Assembly: GCF_004364165.1 (NCBI RefSeq)
Contig: NZ_SOAY01000001.1
Coordinates: 1-34,357 of the forward strand
Source of the DNA: Maribacter spongiicola
Lineage (GTDB): Bacteria > Bacteroidota > Bacteroidia > Flavobacteriales > Flavobacteriaceae
DNA length: 34,357 nucleotides
Direction of reading: 5' to 3'
Both the position numbers and the translations under genes were made by a program. Position 1 is the first letter of the stretch; every line of letters starts with the position of its first letter. Under the pieces are notes generated by a model. That model saw only the letters and a list, made by a program, of their open reading frames with translations, did no database searches and had not been told where the DNA came from. Shown here one piece after another: positions 6,725 through 14,486 of the stretch.

Positions 6725-7735
6725 ATGAAAAAAATAAAATATTCCATATTAGATTTAGCCATAGTATCTCAGGGTACTACATTGAAAGATACCTTTGATC
6801 ATTCGGTAGCTTTGGCACAAGCTGCTGAAGAAGCTGGCTATACACGTTTTTGGTTGGCAGAGCATCACAATTCCGTCGCCATAGGTAGTAGTGCAACATC
6901 AATTTTAATAGGTAAGATAGCTGAAGAAACGAAAACCATACGTATAGGTTCTGGCGGAATAATGTTGCCTAATCATTCCCCTCTAATAATAGCAGAACAG
7001 TTTGGTACGTTAGGGATTCTATATCCTAACCGAATAGACTTAGGCTTGGGTCGCGCGCCAGGAACAGATCAGTTGACAGCACAGGCTATTCGGTCAGATT
7101 TTTACCAAGCGGCACAATCGTTCCCTCTAGAGGTTGAAAAAATACAACGCTACTTTTCGACGGAAAATGCCGATGCAAAAGTGCGTGCTACTTTGGCAGA
7201 AGGGGTAGAGGTACCTTTATATATTTTGGGCTCAAGTACCGATAGTGCACATTTAGCTGCTAAAAAAGGTTTGCCTTATGCATTTGCGAGCCACTTTGCT
7301 ACAACACATTTAATGAATGCGTTGAAGATTTATCATAATGAATTTCAGCCATCTAAGGAATTAGAAAAACCTTATACTGCTGCGGGAGTGAACATCATTA
7401 TTGCAGATACAGACGAAGAAGCAGAACGCATTTCTACTTCATTATATAAAATGATTATTGCGCTCTTGACGGGTAATAGAACCTTTATGCAACCACCTGT
7501 TGAGATGACAGATGATTTACGAGAATTAAGTCAGAACCCAGCTGTACAGCAAATGTTGAAATACTCTTTTATAGGTAGTAAAGAGACCGTTAAAAAACAA
7601 GTACAGCAATTTATAGCAGATACTCAAGTAGATGAGCTTATCGCTGTTACCAATATTTATGACGGACAAGATCGTATAAAATCTTATCAATTGTTTGCAG
7701 AGATTATGAAAGAATTGAATGGAGAGAACAGTTAA
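6725..7735 (+). CDS. LLM-class (luciferase-like) flavin-dependent oxidoreductase
   Basis: This 336-residue protein belongs to the bacterial luciferase-like monooxygenase family, which folds as a TIM barrel using reduced FMN or F420. In flavobacteria FMN is expected. Motifs include RFWLAEHHN near residue 43, IRIGSGGIMLPNHSPLIIAEQFGTL near 75-100, and LGLGRAPGTD near 108-117. These are typical of the YhbW/YvbT-like group, whose substrates are mostly unknown. Length is normal and there is no signal peptide. It follows the ArsR gene by 53 bp on the same strand, suggesting control by that repressor. The stop codon lies in the loop of a terminator hairpin. Confidence 0.9.
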   Translation: MKKIKYSILDLAIVSQGTTLKDTFDHSVALAQAAEEAGYTRFWLAEHHNSVAIGSSATSILIGKIAEETKTIRIGSGGIMLPNHSPLIIAEQFGTLGILYPNRIDLGLGRAPGTDQLTAQAIRSDFYQAAQSFPLEVEKIQRYFSTENADAKVRATLAEGVEVPLYILGSSTDSAHLAAKKGLPYAFASHFATTHLMNALKIYHNEFQPSKELEKPYTAAGVNIIIADTDEEAERISTSLYKMIIALLTGNRTFMQPPVEMTDDLRELSQNPAVQQMLKYSFIGSKETVKKQVQQFIADTQVDELIAVTNIYDGQDRIKSYQLFAEIMKELNGENS

Positions 7736-7750
7736 GTTCTCTCCATTTTA
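7718..7750. terminator. Bidirectional terminator between monooxygenase and nitrilase genes
   Basis: AATGGAGAGAAC (7718-7729) and GTTCTCTCCATT (7736-7747) form a perfect 12-bp stem around a 6-base loop, with T residues after it on the plus strand. The stem lies within the last codons of the plus-strand gene, and its loop contains that gene's TAA. The convergent nitrilase stop codon starts directly beside the right arm, so the hairpin serves both genes. Confidence 0.8.
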
Positions 7751-8722
7751 ATCATTTATCTCAACGGTAGACTGCCGTTCTCTATTAACAGTAAGCTTTG
7801 TAACATCTGGTCTAGAATAATGCCCAACAGAATCAAAGTTTTGACGTTCTTCTAGTACTCGGTTAAAATCTATGGTTGCTGTTATAATGCCTTCCTTATC
7901 AATAACTGGGGGCAAAATCCATTCTCCATCAGGTCCAGCTATACAAGAACCACCATTTGCTAAAGTATCAGGACAGTTTTCAAGAATAGTATCTAAATGC
8001 GGTGTATCTGTCGGAAAATCTGCCTTGCTCATCAAGCTAGAAACAGAAACTACATAGGATCTTGATTCCCTTGCAATAAATCGTGTAATATCAGCAGTAT
8101 TATAATCGGATCCGGGCCATACGGCAATATGCAAATCTTCTCCCAAACCATATAAAGCAGTGCGTGGAAGAGGCATCCAATTTTCCCAACAATTGAGTCC
8201 GCCAACGGTAAAGTTTTTCAATTCGTGAACTCGCAATCCGTTACCATCACCAGGTGCCCATGTTAATCGTTCTTCATAAGTTGGCTGTAATTTTCTATGC
8301 ACAGACTTAATTTCGCCATCACTATTTATATAAACTAACGAACAGTAAATACTGTGTCCGCCTCTGTTTTTTGCTCGTTCCATCAACCCTAAGTAGATGG
8401 CAATTTTATGTTGTTTTGCAAGTGCACAAATTTCATCTAATTCTCCCGCTTCAATTTGAATTGAATTTTTGATGTAATGGGCATGAATTTCTTTTTGAAT
8501 TTTAGAATCGAATTTTGCACCATCGGTCATAGAAACCCAAAAAGGATAGCCCGGTAATAACGCTTCACCAAAAACCACCAGCTCACAACCATCATTGCTT
8601 GCTTTTATAATGTATTCTTTGATTTTATTAATTGTAGCGTCTTTATTTAACCAAACCGGAGAAATTTGAGCCATACCTATTTTAAGGTTATTTTGATCGG
8701 GAGTGTCTATAATTTTGGACAT
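7748..8722 (-). CDS. Nitrilase-type carbon-nitrogen hydrolase
   Basis: This 324-residue enzyme is in the nitrilase branch of the carbon-nitrogen hydrolase superfamily, which hydrolyses nitriles or amides to carboxylic acids. The catalytic triad is visible: E53 in VVFGEALLPGYPFW, K144 in VHRKLQPTYEERLTW and C178 in GGLNCWENWMPL. CWEN and the GEALLPGYPFW block favour true nitrilase over amidase. Length (about 320) fits. It is cytoplasmic, with no export signal. It is transcribed alone from a well-formed promoter and ends against the monooxygenase terminator. The natural substrate cannot be told; arylacetonitriles or aliphatic nitriles are both possible. Confidence 0.93.
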   Translation of the reverse strand: MSKIIDTPDQNNLKIGMAQISPVWLNKDATINKIKEYIIKASNDGCELVVFGEALLPGYPFWVSMTDGAKFDSKIQKEIHAHYIKNSIQIEAGELDEICALAKQHKIAIYLGLMERAKNRGGHSIYCSLVYINSDGEIKSVHRKLQPTYEERLTWAPGDGNGLRVHELKNFTVGGLNCWENWMPLPRTALYGLGEDLHIAVWPGSDYNTADITRFIARESRSYVVSVSSLMSKADFPTDTPHLDTILENCPDTLANGGSCIAGPDGEWILPPVIDKEGIITATIDFNRVLEERQNFDSVGHYSRPDVTKLTVNRERQSTVEIND

Positions 8723-8741
8723 TGTTGAATAGGGTTTTTAT

Positions 8742-8770
8742 AATATAATTTTGAAATAATTTTTTGTCAA
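8742..8770 (-). promoter_or_regulatory. Promoter of the nitrilase gene
   Basis: On the minus strand TTGACA (8765-8770) is followed after 17 bp by TATATT (8742-8747). This matches a sigma70 consensus. It can also be read as a Bacteroidetes TTG / TAnnTT promoter with 20-bp spacing. The start codon at 8722 is about 20 bases further on. Confidence 0.5.
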
Positions 8771-8859
8771 GAGAATTCTGTTTATTGAATATATGGTAAA
8801 GATCAACTTTAATATAAAATATGTAAATACCTGTTTTGTATGTTGTTATGTTTTGTAGT

Positions 8860-9969
8860 CTATTCTTTTAAAATACCATTTTGGCTTACACTATAAAAAG
8901 AAGTTCCGTTAAAACGGAACAATCCCATATAGCCGCCCAGCCAAATTCTCCCTTCATTATCTTCAAATATACATTGTATGGCACCACTTTTAAGTCCGTC
9001 GTTTTCGTTGAAATTTATGGCAGTTACGCCATCGTAGCGATAGACGCCAAAACTTTCGATCGGAAACCAAATTTGACCAGCTGTATCTTCAAATAGGCTC
9101 CACACTTCGGTACTATTCTCTCTTTCTTTTGTAGCAATTTTAGTGAAAGATTTTCCATCCCAAAAACAAACTCCTGCGTAGTGGGTGGCAAACCAAATAT
9201 TGCCATTTTTATCCTCTAAAATATCATTGACCGCATTATCACATAATCCATCTTTTTCTGAAAGATTTACTAATGATTTTCCATCGAAATAATAAGCACC
9301 GGCATTAGTTGCAAACCACATGGTACCTTTGCTGTCTTCCATAATACTATGAATAATTTTAGCACTAGTAACGCCTCTGTTGTAATCTGGTTGGGCTTCC
9401 GGTACAGTAAACGAAGAAAATTTTTGCCCATCAAATAAATTGATTCCTTCCAAGCTACCTATCCAAATTATGCCCTTACTATCTATAAAAAGACTCCAAA
9501 TATTATCATTGTTCAGTCCGTCTTTTTCTGTGAAATTTACAAAAGAACTTCCATCGTATTTCGTTAATCCGCGTTCAGTACCGAACCAAATATTACCATC
9601 ATTATCTTCTATAATTCCCCTAACGGCAATGCCACCAAAACCCTCATTGACAGAAAAATAGTCAAGAGTAGTGCCGTTATACCTTGCAACGCCGTCTCCG
9701 TTGGTGCCAAACCATAGATTTCCGCTTTTATCTTGAAATATTCTACGAACAAATTGGCTTATAGGTATATCAATTTCGGGTTGTAAAAAAGGACTTTGAT
9801 ATTCATTTTTAGGTGATTTCGTTTTTTGTAATGGAATATCTTTCAATGAAGTTCTTGAGTTCTTTTCTGTTTGTTGACCATTACAAGAAATGTTAATGAC
9901 TGAAAATAGCACTACAAAAAATGAAAGTAAACCTCTGCAATACTGTTGTTTATTTAAGAACATCTTCAT
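8860..9969 (-). CDS. Seven-bladed Reg_prop beta-propeller lipoprotein
   Basis: This 369-residue protein has a lipoprotein signal peptide ending at C29 (VINISC). About seven repeats follow with the two-component-regulator-propeller signature, each holding a D-x-x-G-x-x-W-[FI]-[GA] core, for example DKSGNLWFGT, DNDGNIWFGT, DSKGIIWIGS, DKNGNIWFAT and DNEGRIWLGG. Seven single-blade repeats are enough for one closed propeller. In hybrid two-component sensors two such propellers precede a transmembrane kinase. Here there is no transmembrane helix or kinase, so it is a free lipid-anchored propeller, probably facing the periplasm or outside. The ligand is unknown. It is divergent from the cyclophilin gene. 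Confidence 0.85.
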   Translation of the reverse strand: MKMFLNKQQYCRGLLSFFVVLFSVINISCNGQQTEKNSRTSLKDIPLQKTKSPKNEYQSPFLQPEIDIPISQFVRRIFQDKSGNLWFGTNGDGVARYNGTTLDYFSVNEGFGGIAVRGIIEDNDGNIWFGTERGLTKYDGSSFVNFTEKDGLNNDNIWSLFIDSKGIIWIGSLEGINLFDGQKFSSFTVPEAQPDYNRGVTSAKIIHSIMEDSKGTMWFATNAGAYYFDGKSLVNLSEKDGLCDNAVNDILEDKNGNIWFATHYAGVCFWDGKSFTKIATKERENSTEVWSLFEDTAGQIWFPIESFGVYRYDGVTAINFNENDGLKSGAIQCIFEDNEGRIWLGGYMGLFRFNGTSFYSVSQNGILKE

Positions 9970-10071
9970 CGTTTTATATGAAATTAACCATTTCTTAGCT
10001 GACGGTAATTTAAGTACAAATTTTTTTACATCAATTTTTACTACTTTAACTGTCTACAAAAGTATGGCTAG

Positions 10072-10638
10072 ATGAAATTTTTAAAGTATGTATGGGTATT
10101 TGTATTGTTTACAGCTTGTAAGTCATACGAAATAGGAAAAATTGACACTCAGAAGGGAGAAATTTTGGTTTGGTTGCATGATGAAACTCCGAATCATAAA
10201 GCAAGTTTTATAGAGTTGGCAAATACTGGCTATTGGGATTCGTTGACTTTTAATAGGGTGATTCCTGATTTTGTAGCACAAGGTGGTTGCCCAGATACTC
10301 CCGAAGGGTTTAATGATCCCGAGTATTTATTAGCTCCAGAATTTGATTCTAAACTAACACATACATATGGGGCAGTAGGAGCAGGGCGCGATGGTAATTC
10401 AGAAAAATTATCGGCACGTTGTCAGTTTTATATTGTACAAAATAAAGATGGTCTACATCGTTTAGATGGTGATTATACTATTTTTGGTAATGTTCTAAAA
10501 GGGATGAATGTAGTTGACGAATTAGTAGGTGTGCCAAAAGATTCTACCGATACACCGTTGACTCCTTTGCCATTAGATATTTCAATAGTAAAGATTTCTG
10601 CGAAAAGGTTAAAAGAACTACAACAGAAAAGTAAATAA
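10072..10638 (+). CDS. Cyclophilin-type peptidyl-prolyl cis-trans isomerase, lipoprotein
   Basis: This 188-residue protein starts with a short lipoprotein signal ending at C16 (LFTAC), followed by a cyclophilin domain. Recognisable segments are FNRVIPDFVAQGGCP (catalytic Arg and the F-x-x-Q-G-G core), GAVGAGRDGNSEKLSARCQFYIV, and YTIFGNVLKGMNVVDEL near the end. It would catalyse proline isomerisation of exported proteins at the periplasmic face. The aromatic drug-binding Trp of eukaryotic cyclophilins is not evident (GLHRLDG is at that place), as is usual in many bacterial homologues. It stands alone on the plus strand. Confidence 0.92.
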   Translation: MKFLKYVWVFVLFTACKSYEIGKIDTQKGEILVWLHDETPNHKASFIELANTGYWDSLTFNRVIPDFVAQGGCPDTPEGFNDPEYLLAPEFDSKLTHTYGAVGAGRDGNSEKLSARCQFYIVQNKDGLHRLDGDYTIFGNVLKGMNVVDELVGVPKDSTDTPLTPLPLDISIVKISAKRLKELQQKSK

Positions 10639-10769
10639 TATACGGTGGCTTGTCTTTTAAGCTTTAGCGTTGAACAAAGCTATTGTTTATTGCCCGCCGG
10701 AAAGTCAATTATTGAGTGACTTTAAGGAACTGGAACAAGACTTTTTATGGGAGGTTTTGTTGTAAAACG

Positions 10770-11038
10770 TTATTTTTCGCCCTGTAGAATCTTCAACAGG
10801 CTTTTAGGGTTCTGTCGATTGTGATACTAAAATTACCTAGAGAAGCAACTCTAACATCTTTAAAATCGATAGATTTATTTATTAGTGGTGATTTTGCTAT
10901 TTGTTTAGTGCGGTCAGAAACCAAGCGAACCAATTTTTTTGAATATCTGGTTGATGTATTTCTTTTAACCCAATATTCAAGTATTCCAAAAAATTGAATA
11001 TCCGCTGTTTTTGTCCAGATTACATTGCGTTTAGCCAT
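10770..11038 (-). pseudogene. RelE/ParE-superfamily toxin, C-terminus broken by internal deletion and frameshift
   Basis: The open frame (10793-11038) gives 81 residues. The first 72 look like a ParE-type toxin: IWTKTADIQFFGILEYWVKRN, then FKDVRVASLGNFSI. The expected next part, a YY-x(n)-FWD strand, is missing, and the frame ends in an unrelated TIDRTLKAC. In another frame directly after this break the minus strand reads NRQNPKSLLKILQGEK followed by TAA at 10770-10772. This is the characteristic ParE C-terminal tail. A deletion of roughly 45-50 bp with a frame change therefore removed the strand that completes the toxin core. The start overlaps the antitoxin gene end, as in intact operons. 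It is probably inactive. Confidence 0.78.
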
Positions 11039-11262
11039 TCAAGATTTCGTTTGTCCATTTCATTTTGCGAAATCAATAGTCCATTTGCGATATCGTCCTC
11101 ACTCATTTGCAACATTTGTTTTTGCTCATCAGATAATTCAACTATTTCGGTTTCTGAAGAACTTGAAGAAATAATCTTGTCAAGAGCCGCCAAAAATTCC
11201 TTATTTCGTATGGATAAGATTTTATCTATCAATCCATTCCTTATTTTATCTACTGTTGCCAT
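11020..11262 (-). CDS. Antitoxin partner of the broken ParE-type toxin
   Basis: This 80-residue acidic, helical protein precedes and overlaps the toxin gene by 19 bp on the minus strand, the normal antitoxin-toxin order. A polar N-terminal helix (MATVDKIRNGLIDKIL) is followed by a Ser-rich linker SSSSSETE. The C-terminal part LSDEQKQMLQMSEDDIANGLLISQNEMDKRNLEWL resembles the short helical toxin-wrapping segment seen in flavobacterial ParD-like antitoxins. I see no clear DNA-binding domain. The frame is intact even though its toxin is truncated, which may mean recent decay. Confidence 0.72.
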   Translation of the reverse strand: MATVDKIRNGLIDKILSIRNKEFLAALDKIISSSSSETEIVELSDEQKQMLQMSEDDIANGLLISQNEMDKRNLEWLNAM

Positions 11263-11622
11263 AATACTTCACTTTATGAAAATATCTTAAAAATTGACGA
11301 GAGAGCATAATGTTTTTAAAACAAACGAATATGTATACAATTACACATATCCACATTTTAAAAACCCTAATCTAAAGTATTAAAAATATTTAAAAAAGTA
11401 TTTGTGCCAATTTGATAATGCAGTATTGGAGGCTGATAGTTTGAGTCTTACCAAAATACAGTTCAGCTACCAGATATAACAATTGAGAGCATAACATTTG
11501 ATTAAAACTACAAAAACTCTCAAGTTTGCTTTCTAATAGGGTATTTATAGAAAGAATTATAGTTCTGAAAGTAAATCCCTAATTTTAATGAATTAAAAGC
11601 AGAATAGTAAGGCTTTAAGCGC
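11263..11622. other. Gene-free region between antitoxin and kinase genes
   Basis: These 360 bases are strongly AT-rich and have stops in all frames at short intervals. They should hold the promoters of the toxin-antitoxin operon (leftward) and the kinase operon (rightward), but I see no convincing TTTG / TAnnTTTG pair for either. Two loosely similar segments beginning GAGAGCATAA (11301 and 11485) are noted; the match is short and may be chance. Confidence 0.6.
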
Positions 11623-12945
11623 ATGGGTAGTTTTTTAAAAGTTTTAAGGGCAAGTATCATTATAACATTAGTTATGGTGATTTTTAACATACTATTTTCT
11701 GATTTTGAGAATATAACTCTGAACAGAGTCTTACAATTTGCGGGGATAAGCTTTATATATTCTTTTGTACTTACATGCGTAAATGCCTATTACAACGACT
11801 TTATATCAAATATTTATAGCTGGGAAAAGCAGACGCAGAAACGGTTATGGTATGGGGCTATAGGTTCTGTAGTGTTGACTGTTTTGGCATTTGGTGTGGT
11901 AAGGTGGTTTGTCGAAGTTGTACTGTTCAGCGCAAGTTTTGACCATTTTATAGCAAACGAGAAATTAGAATATTACATCAGTGCTTTAGCCATTACACTG
12001 GTAGTTTCGTTGTTTTTACATGCATTCTACTTCTACAAAGCATTACAAGATACCAAGGTAAAAGAACAGAAAATTATAGCAGGTTCGGCATCTGCAAAGT
12101 TTGATGCTTTAAAAAATCAGCTAGATCCGCATTTTCTATTCAATAGTTTAAACGTATTAACAAGCCTTATAGAAGAGGATCCTATGCAGGCGCAAAAATT
12201 TACTACTTCGCTATCAAAAGTATATAGATATGTGTTAGAGCAGAAGAGTAAGAATCTTATTTCGGTAGATGAAGAATTAAAGTTTGCTAGAACCTACGTT
12301 CGTCTTTTAAAAATGCGTTTCGAAGATAGTATTGTATTTGAAATTCCGGATGCGGCTACCAATCCAGAAGCTAAAATAGTGCCCTTATCGCTTCAATTAT
12401 TATTAGAGAATGCGGTGAAGCATAATGTGGTAACGTCCTCAAAACCATTACATATAAGAATTTATGAAGAAGATGACTATTTATATGTCGTTAATAATCT
12501 TCAAGAAAAACAGGTGGTTAAGAAGAGTAGTGGTGTGGGACTGCAGAATATACGTCAGCGTTATGCCATTCTCACGAAAAAGGAAATGCAAATATTTAAA
12601 ACAAATAAGGAATTTAAAGTGCGCCTACCGATGTTAATGAACGAAATTTCGTTTAGAGAAACACAAGATTCTCATATCAGTGCCAAGCGCTACGAGAAGG
12701 CTAAAGAGCGTGTAGAGCTTATTAAAGGCTTCTATGGTAACTTGACCTCATATTGTATTGTAATACCGGTACTTGCCTTTATAAACTATAGAACTACCAG
12801 TTTTGTCTGGGTTATTTTCCCTGCCATTGGTTGGGGTATTGGTTTACTGGCTCATGGCTTAAAGGCCTATGGATTAAATCCGTTATTTGGTAGTAACTGG
12901 GAAGAAAGAAAAATTAAGGAACTCATGGAGAAAGATAATTTCTAA
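11623..12945 (+). CDS. LytS-type sensor histidine kinase with C-terminal 2TM domain
   Basis: This 440-residue protein has four N-terminal membrane helices (about 10-27, 38-56, 78-98 and 120-139) without an extracytoplasmic sensor domain. A His_kinase-type domain follows, with phospho-acceptor H170 in LKNQLDPHFLFNSL, N-box SLQLLLENAVKHN (N263) and G-box GVGLQNIRQRY (G304-G306). Unusually, a 2TM domain is fused at the C-terminus (about 357-437: YEKAKERVELIKGFYGNL to NWEERKIKEL), putting two more helices after the catalytic core. This domain is almost the same as the stand-alone 2TM protein at 13563-13847. The partner is very likely the LytTR regulator at 14887. The signal is unknown. Confidence 0.92.
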   Translation: MGSFLKVLRASIIITLVMVIFNILFSDFENITLNRVLQFAGISFIYSFVLTCVNAYYNDFISNIYSWEKQTQKRLWYGAIGSVVLTVLAFGVVRWFVEVVLFSASFDHFIANEKLEYYISALAITLVVSLFLHAFYFYKALQDTKVKEQKIIAGSASAKFDALKNQLDPHFLFNSLNVLTSLIEEDPMQAQKFTTSLSKVYRYVLEQKSKNLISVDEELKFARTYVRLLKMRFEDSIVFEIPDAATNPEAKIVPLSLQLLLENAVKHNVVTSSKPLHIRIYEEDDYLYVVNNLQEKQVVKKSSGVGLQNIRQRYAILTKKEMQIFKTNKEFKVRLPMLMNEISFRETQDSHISAKRYEKAKERVELIKGFYGNLTSYCIVIPVLAFINYRTTSFVWVIFPAIGWGIGLLAHGLKAYGLNPLFGSNWEERKIKELMEKDNF

Positions 12946-12967
12946 ATGAATTTTAAAACATTACACT

Positions 12968-13420
12968 ATGAAGCTAACAAAAGAGATAAAAGCGGCTATA
13001 GACGATAGTGTATTGTGTTGGCTGGCAACATCTTCTGCCGATAACATGCCCAATGTATCACCCAAAGAGATATTCTGTTATTTTGAAGACGATACTATTA
13101 TAGTAGCAAATATAGCTTCGCCACAAACCGTTAAAAATATAAGAGCGAATAAAAATGTGTGTATCAGTTTTATAGACATTTTAAAGCAGAAAGGATTCCA
13201 GTTGAAAGGTATTGCCGAGATTATAGAGAAATCATCCAAAGACTTCTCAAGAATGGAAAAAGTACTACTATACCTTACTGAAGGTAAGTTTCCATTTGCT
13301 ACAATTACCAAGATTATAATCACTAGTACAAAGCCTATTATAGCACCAAAATATTTGCTGTATCCTAATACTACAGAGGAACAACAGATAGAGAGTGCAA
13401 AGAATTTGTACGGATTTTAA
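12968..13420 (+). CDS. Pyridoxamine 5'-phosphate oxidase-like flavin-binding protein
   Basis: This 150-residue protein matches the FMN-binding split-barrel (PNPOx-like) group. VLCWLATSSADNMPNVSPKEIFCYFEDDTIIVANIASPQTVKNIRANKNVCISFID is the usual N-terminal strand set, with the flavin-contacting ANxxSPQTVKNI segment. It is shorter than PdxH, so B6 synthesis is unlikely. General flavin or haem-related redox chemistry is possible. It lies 22 bp after the kinase gene and 142 bp before the first small 2TM gene, so it interrupts an otherwise uniform signalling cluster. Its link to that pathway is unknown. Confidence 0.85.
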   Translation: MKLTKEIKAAIDDSVLCWLATSSADNMPNVSPKEIFCYFEDDTIIVANIASPQTVKNIRANKNVCISFIDILKQKGFQLKGIAEIIEKSSKDFSRMEKVLLYLTEGKFPFATITKIIITSTKPIIAPKYLLYPNTTEEQQIESAKNLYGF

Positions 13421-13475
13421 AGGTTTTAATACCTATAAGCATCACATTTTACAATTCAGTCATTAAAAATTACAA

Positions 13476-13521
13476 CTGGGTATTTCATTTTTTAAAAACC
13501 TGGGTTATCTACCGAAATTTG
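13476..13521 (+). promoter_or_regulatory. Candidate LytTR-type direct repeat and promoter before the 2TM genes
   Basis: Two direct repeats beginning CTGGGT (13476 and 13500, 24 bp apart) lie immediately upstream of GAAATTTG (13514-13521), a near match to the -7 element TAnnTTTG. LytTR-domain regulators usually bind paired direct repeats on one DNA face just upstream of the promoter, and one is encoded in this cluster. The spacing is somewhat longer than the usual 21-22 bp, so this is tentative. Confidence 0.3.
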
Positions 13522-13562
13522 AAGTATAGTAATCAAATAACAATAACCTAAAACATATAAAG

Positions 13563-13847
13563 ATGGAATCAGCCTTCACAAACGACAAGAATTACAAGTA
13601 TCAAAAGGCAAAAGAAAAAGTAGAAGCAATAAAGGGCTTTTATGGCAATTTATTGGCATACTGCATCGTAATTCCGATTTTGGCATATATCAATTATAAC
13701 ACTACAAATTTTCCGTGGGCAATTTTTCCCGCACTAGGTTGGGGATTCGGAGTAATCATGAACGGACTTTATGCCTACGGATACAATCCTCTTTTTGGTA
13801 AGAACTGGGAAGAGAGAAAAATCAAAGAATTCATGCAAGAATCATAA
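13563..13847 (+). CDS. Small 2TM-domain protein (first of four)
   Basis: This 94-residue protein is almost entirely one 2TM domain: an amphipathic N-terminal helix YQKAKEKVEAIKGFYGNL, two membrane helices joined by a short loop (about 32-49 and 56-74), and the C-terminal signature NPLFGKNWEERKIKEFM. It is closely similar to the C-terminal domain of the kinase at 11623, which suggests duplication. Both ends should face the cytoplasm. Pfam lists the 2TM domain as of unknown function. A role in modulating or interacting with the kinase membrane region is a reasonable inference from the shared domain and operon. A possible promoter lies just upstream. Confidence 0.85.
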   Translation: MESAFTNDKNYKYQKAKEKVEAIKGFYGNLLAYCIVIPILAYINYNTTNFPWAIFPALGWGFGVIMNGLYAYGYNPLFGKNWEERKIKEFMQES

Positions 13848-13865
13848 CCTATTAAACTGAAGATC

Positions 13866-14156
13866 ATGGAAAATACAAAATATCAAAAAGCAAAATTAAG
13901 AATAGAAGAAATCAAAGAATTTTATGGCAAAGTAGCCTCGGCTGTTGTAACCATAATACTTGTAGCCGCATTAAATTATTATTTAAACGAATGGGAATAT
14001 GCTTGGTTTCTTTGGGTAGTATTCGGATTAAGCATTAGCCTGTTTTTTAAAGCAAATAAAATCTTTAACTTGAATCCGTTTATGAATCGCGATTGGGAAG
14101 AAAGAAAATTACAAGAGTTTTTACAACAAGAAGAAAATAAACAAAGATGGAACTAA
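13866..14156 (+). CDS. Small 2TM-domain protein (second of four)
   Basis: This 96-residue protein keeps the 2TM layout: YQKAKLRIEEIKEFYGKV, two membrane helices (about 22-38 and 48-66) and RDWEERKLQEFLQQEE. It is more diverged from the kinase domain than the first copy; the loop contains an acidic NEWEYAW segment. It starts 18 bp after the previous gene, and its 3' end overlaps the next gene by 10 bp, so translation is probably coupled. No enzymatic motif is present. Confidence 0.83.
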   Translation: MENTKYQKAKLRIEEIKEFYGKVASAVVTIILVAALNYYLNEWEYAWFLWVVFGLSISLFFKANKIFNLNPFMNRDWEERKLQEFLQQEENKQRWN

Positions 14157-14485
14157 ACGAATTTGAACAATCAGATAAATTAGCGAGAGCCCAAAAGAAG
14201 GTGAAAGAATTGAAAGGGTTTTATATTCACTTACTTGTATATGTACTTGTAAATCTATTTCTTATGACCGTTACAATAATGGGTATAATGTCTAGCGGAG
14301 CTTCATTTTCAGAGGCACTATTTAACTTCGGTACATTTTCTACCCCGTTTTTCTGGGGAATAGGTTTGGCGTTTCATGCAGCTAAAGTATTTGGGTATAG
14401 TCCTTTTTTTAGTAAAGATTGGGAACAGCGCCAGATCAGTAAGTATGTAGAGCAGGATAAAAAGGATGCTGAAAAATTTAGATAA
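14147..14485 (+). CDS. Small 2TM-domain protein (third of four)
   Basis: This 112-residue protein is a 2TM domain with a longer loop between the helices (ASFSEALFNFGTFSTPF) than its neighbours. The ends carry the same marks: ARAQKKVKELKGFYIHL and FFSKDWEQRQISKYVEQDKK. Its ATG overlaps the end of the preceding gene by 10 bp. The loop faces outside if both ends are cytoplasmic, so this copy exposes more residues to the periplasm than the first two. Confidence 0.83.
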   Translation: MELNEFEQSDKLARAQKKVKELKGFYIHLLVYVLVNLFLMTVTIMGIMSSGASFSEALFNFGTFSTPFFWGIGLAFHAAKVFGYSPFFSKDWEQRQISKYVEQDKKDAEKFR

Positions 14486-14486
14486 T

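Noticed and set aside
10670..10765. 31-residue TTG-started frame after the cyclophilin gene (NKAIVYCPPESQLLSD...)
   Set aside because: It has no ATG, no recognisable motif and no clear leader. It may be a decayed remnant, but the sequence alone does not support a gene.
11301..11520. Two similar segments starting GAGAGCATAA as a possible duplicated regulatory site
   Set aside because: Only about ten bases match without gaps in very AT-rich DNA, and chance is likely.
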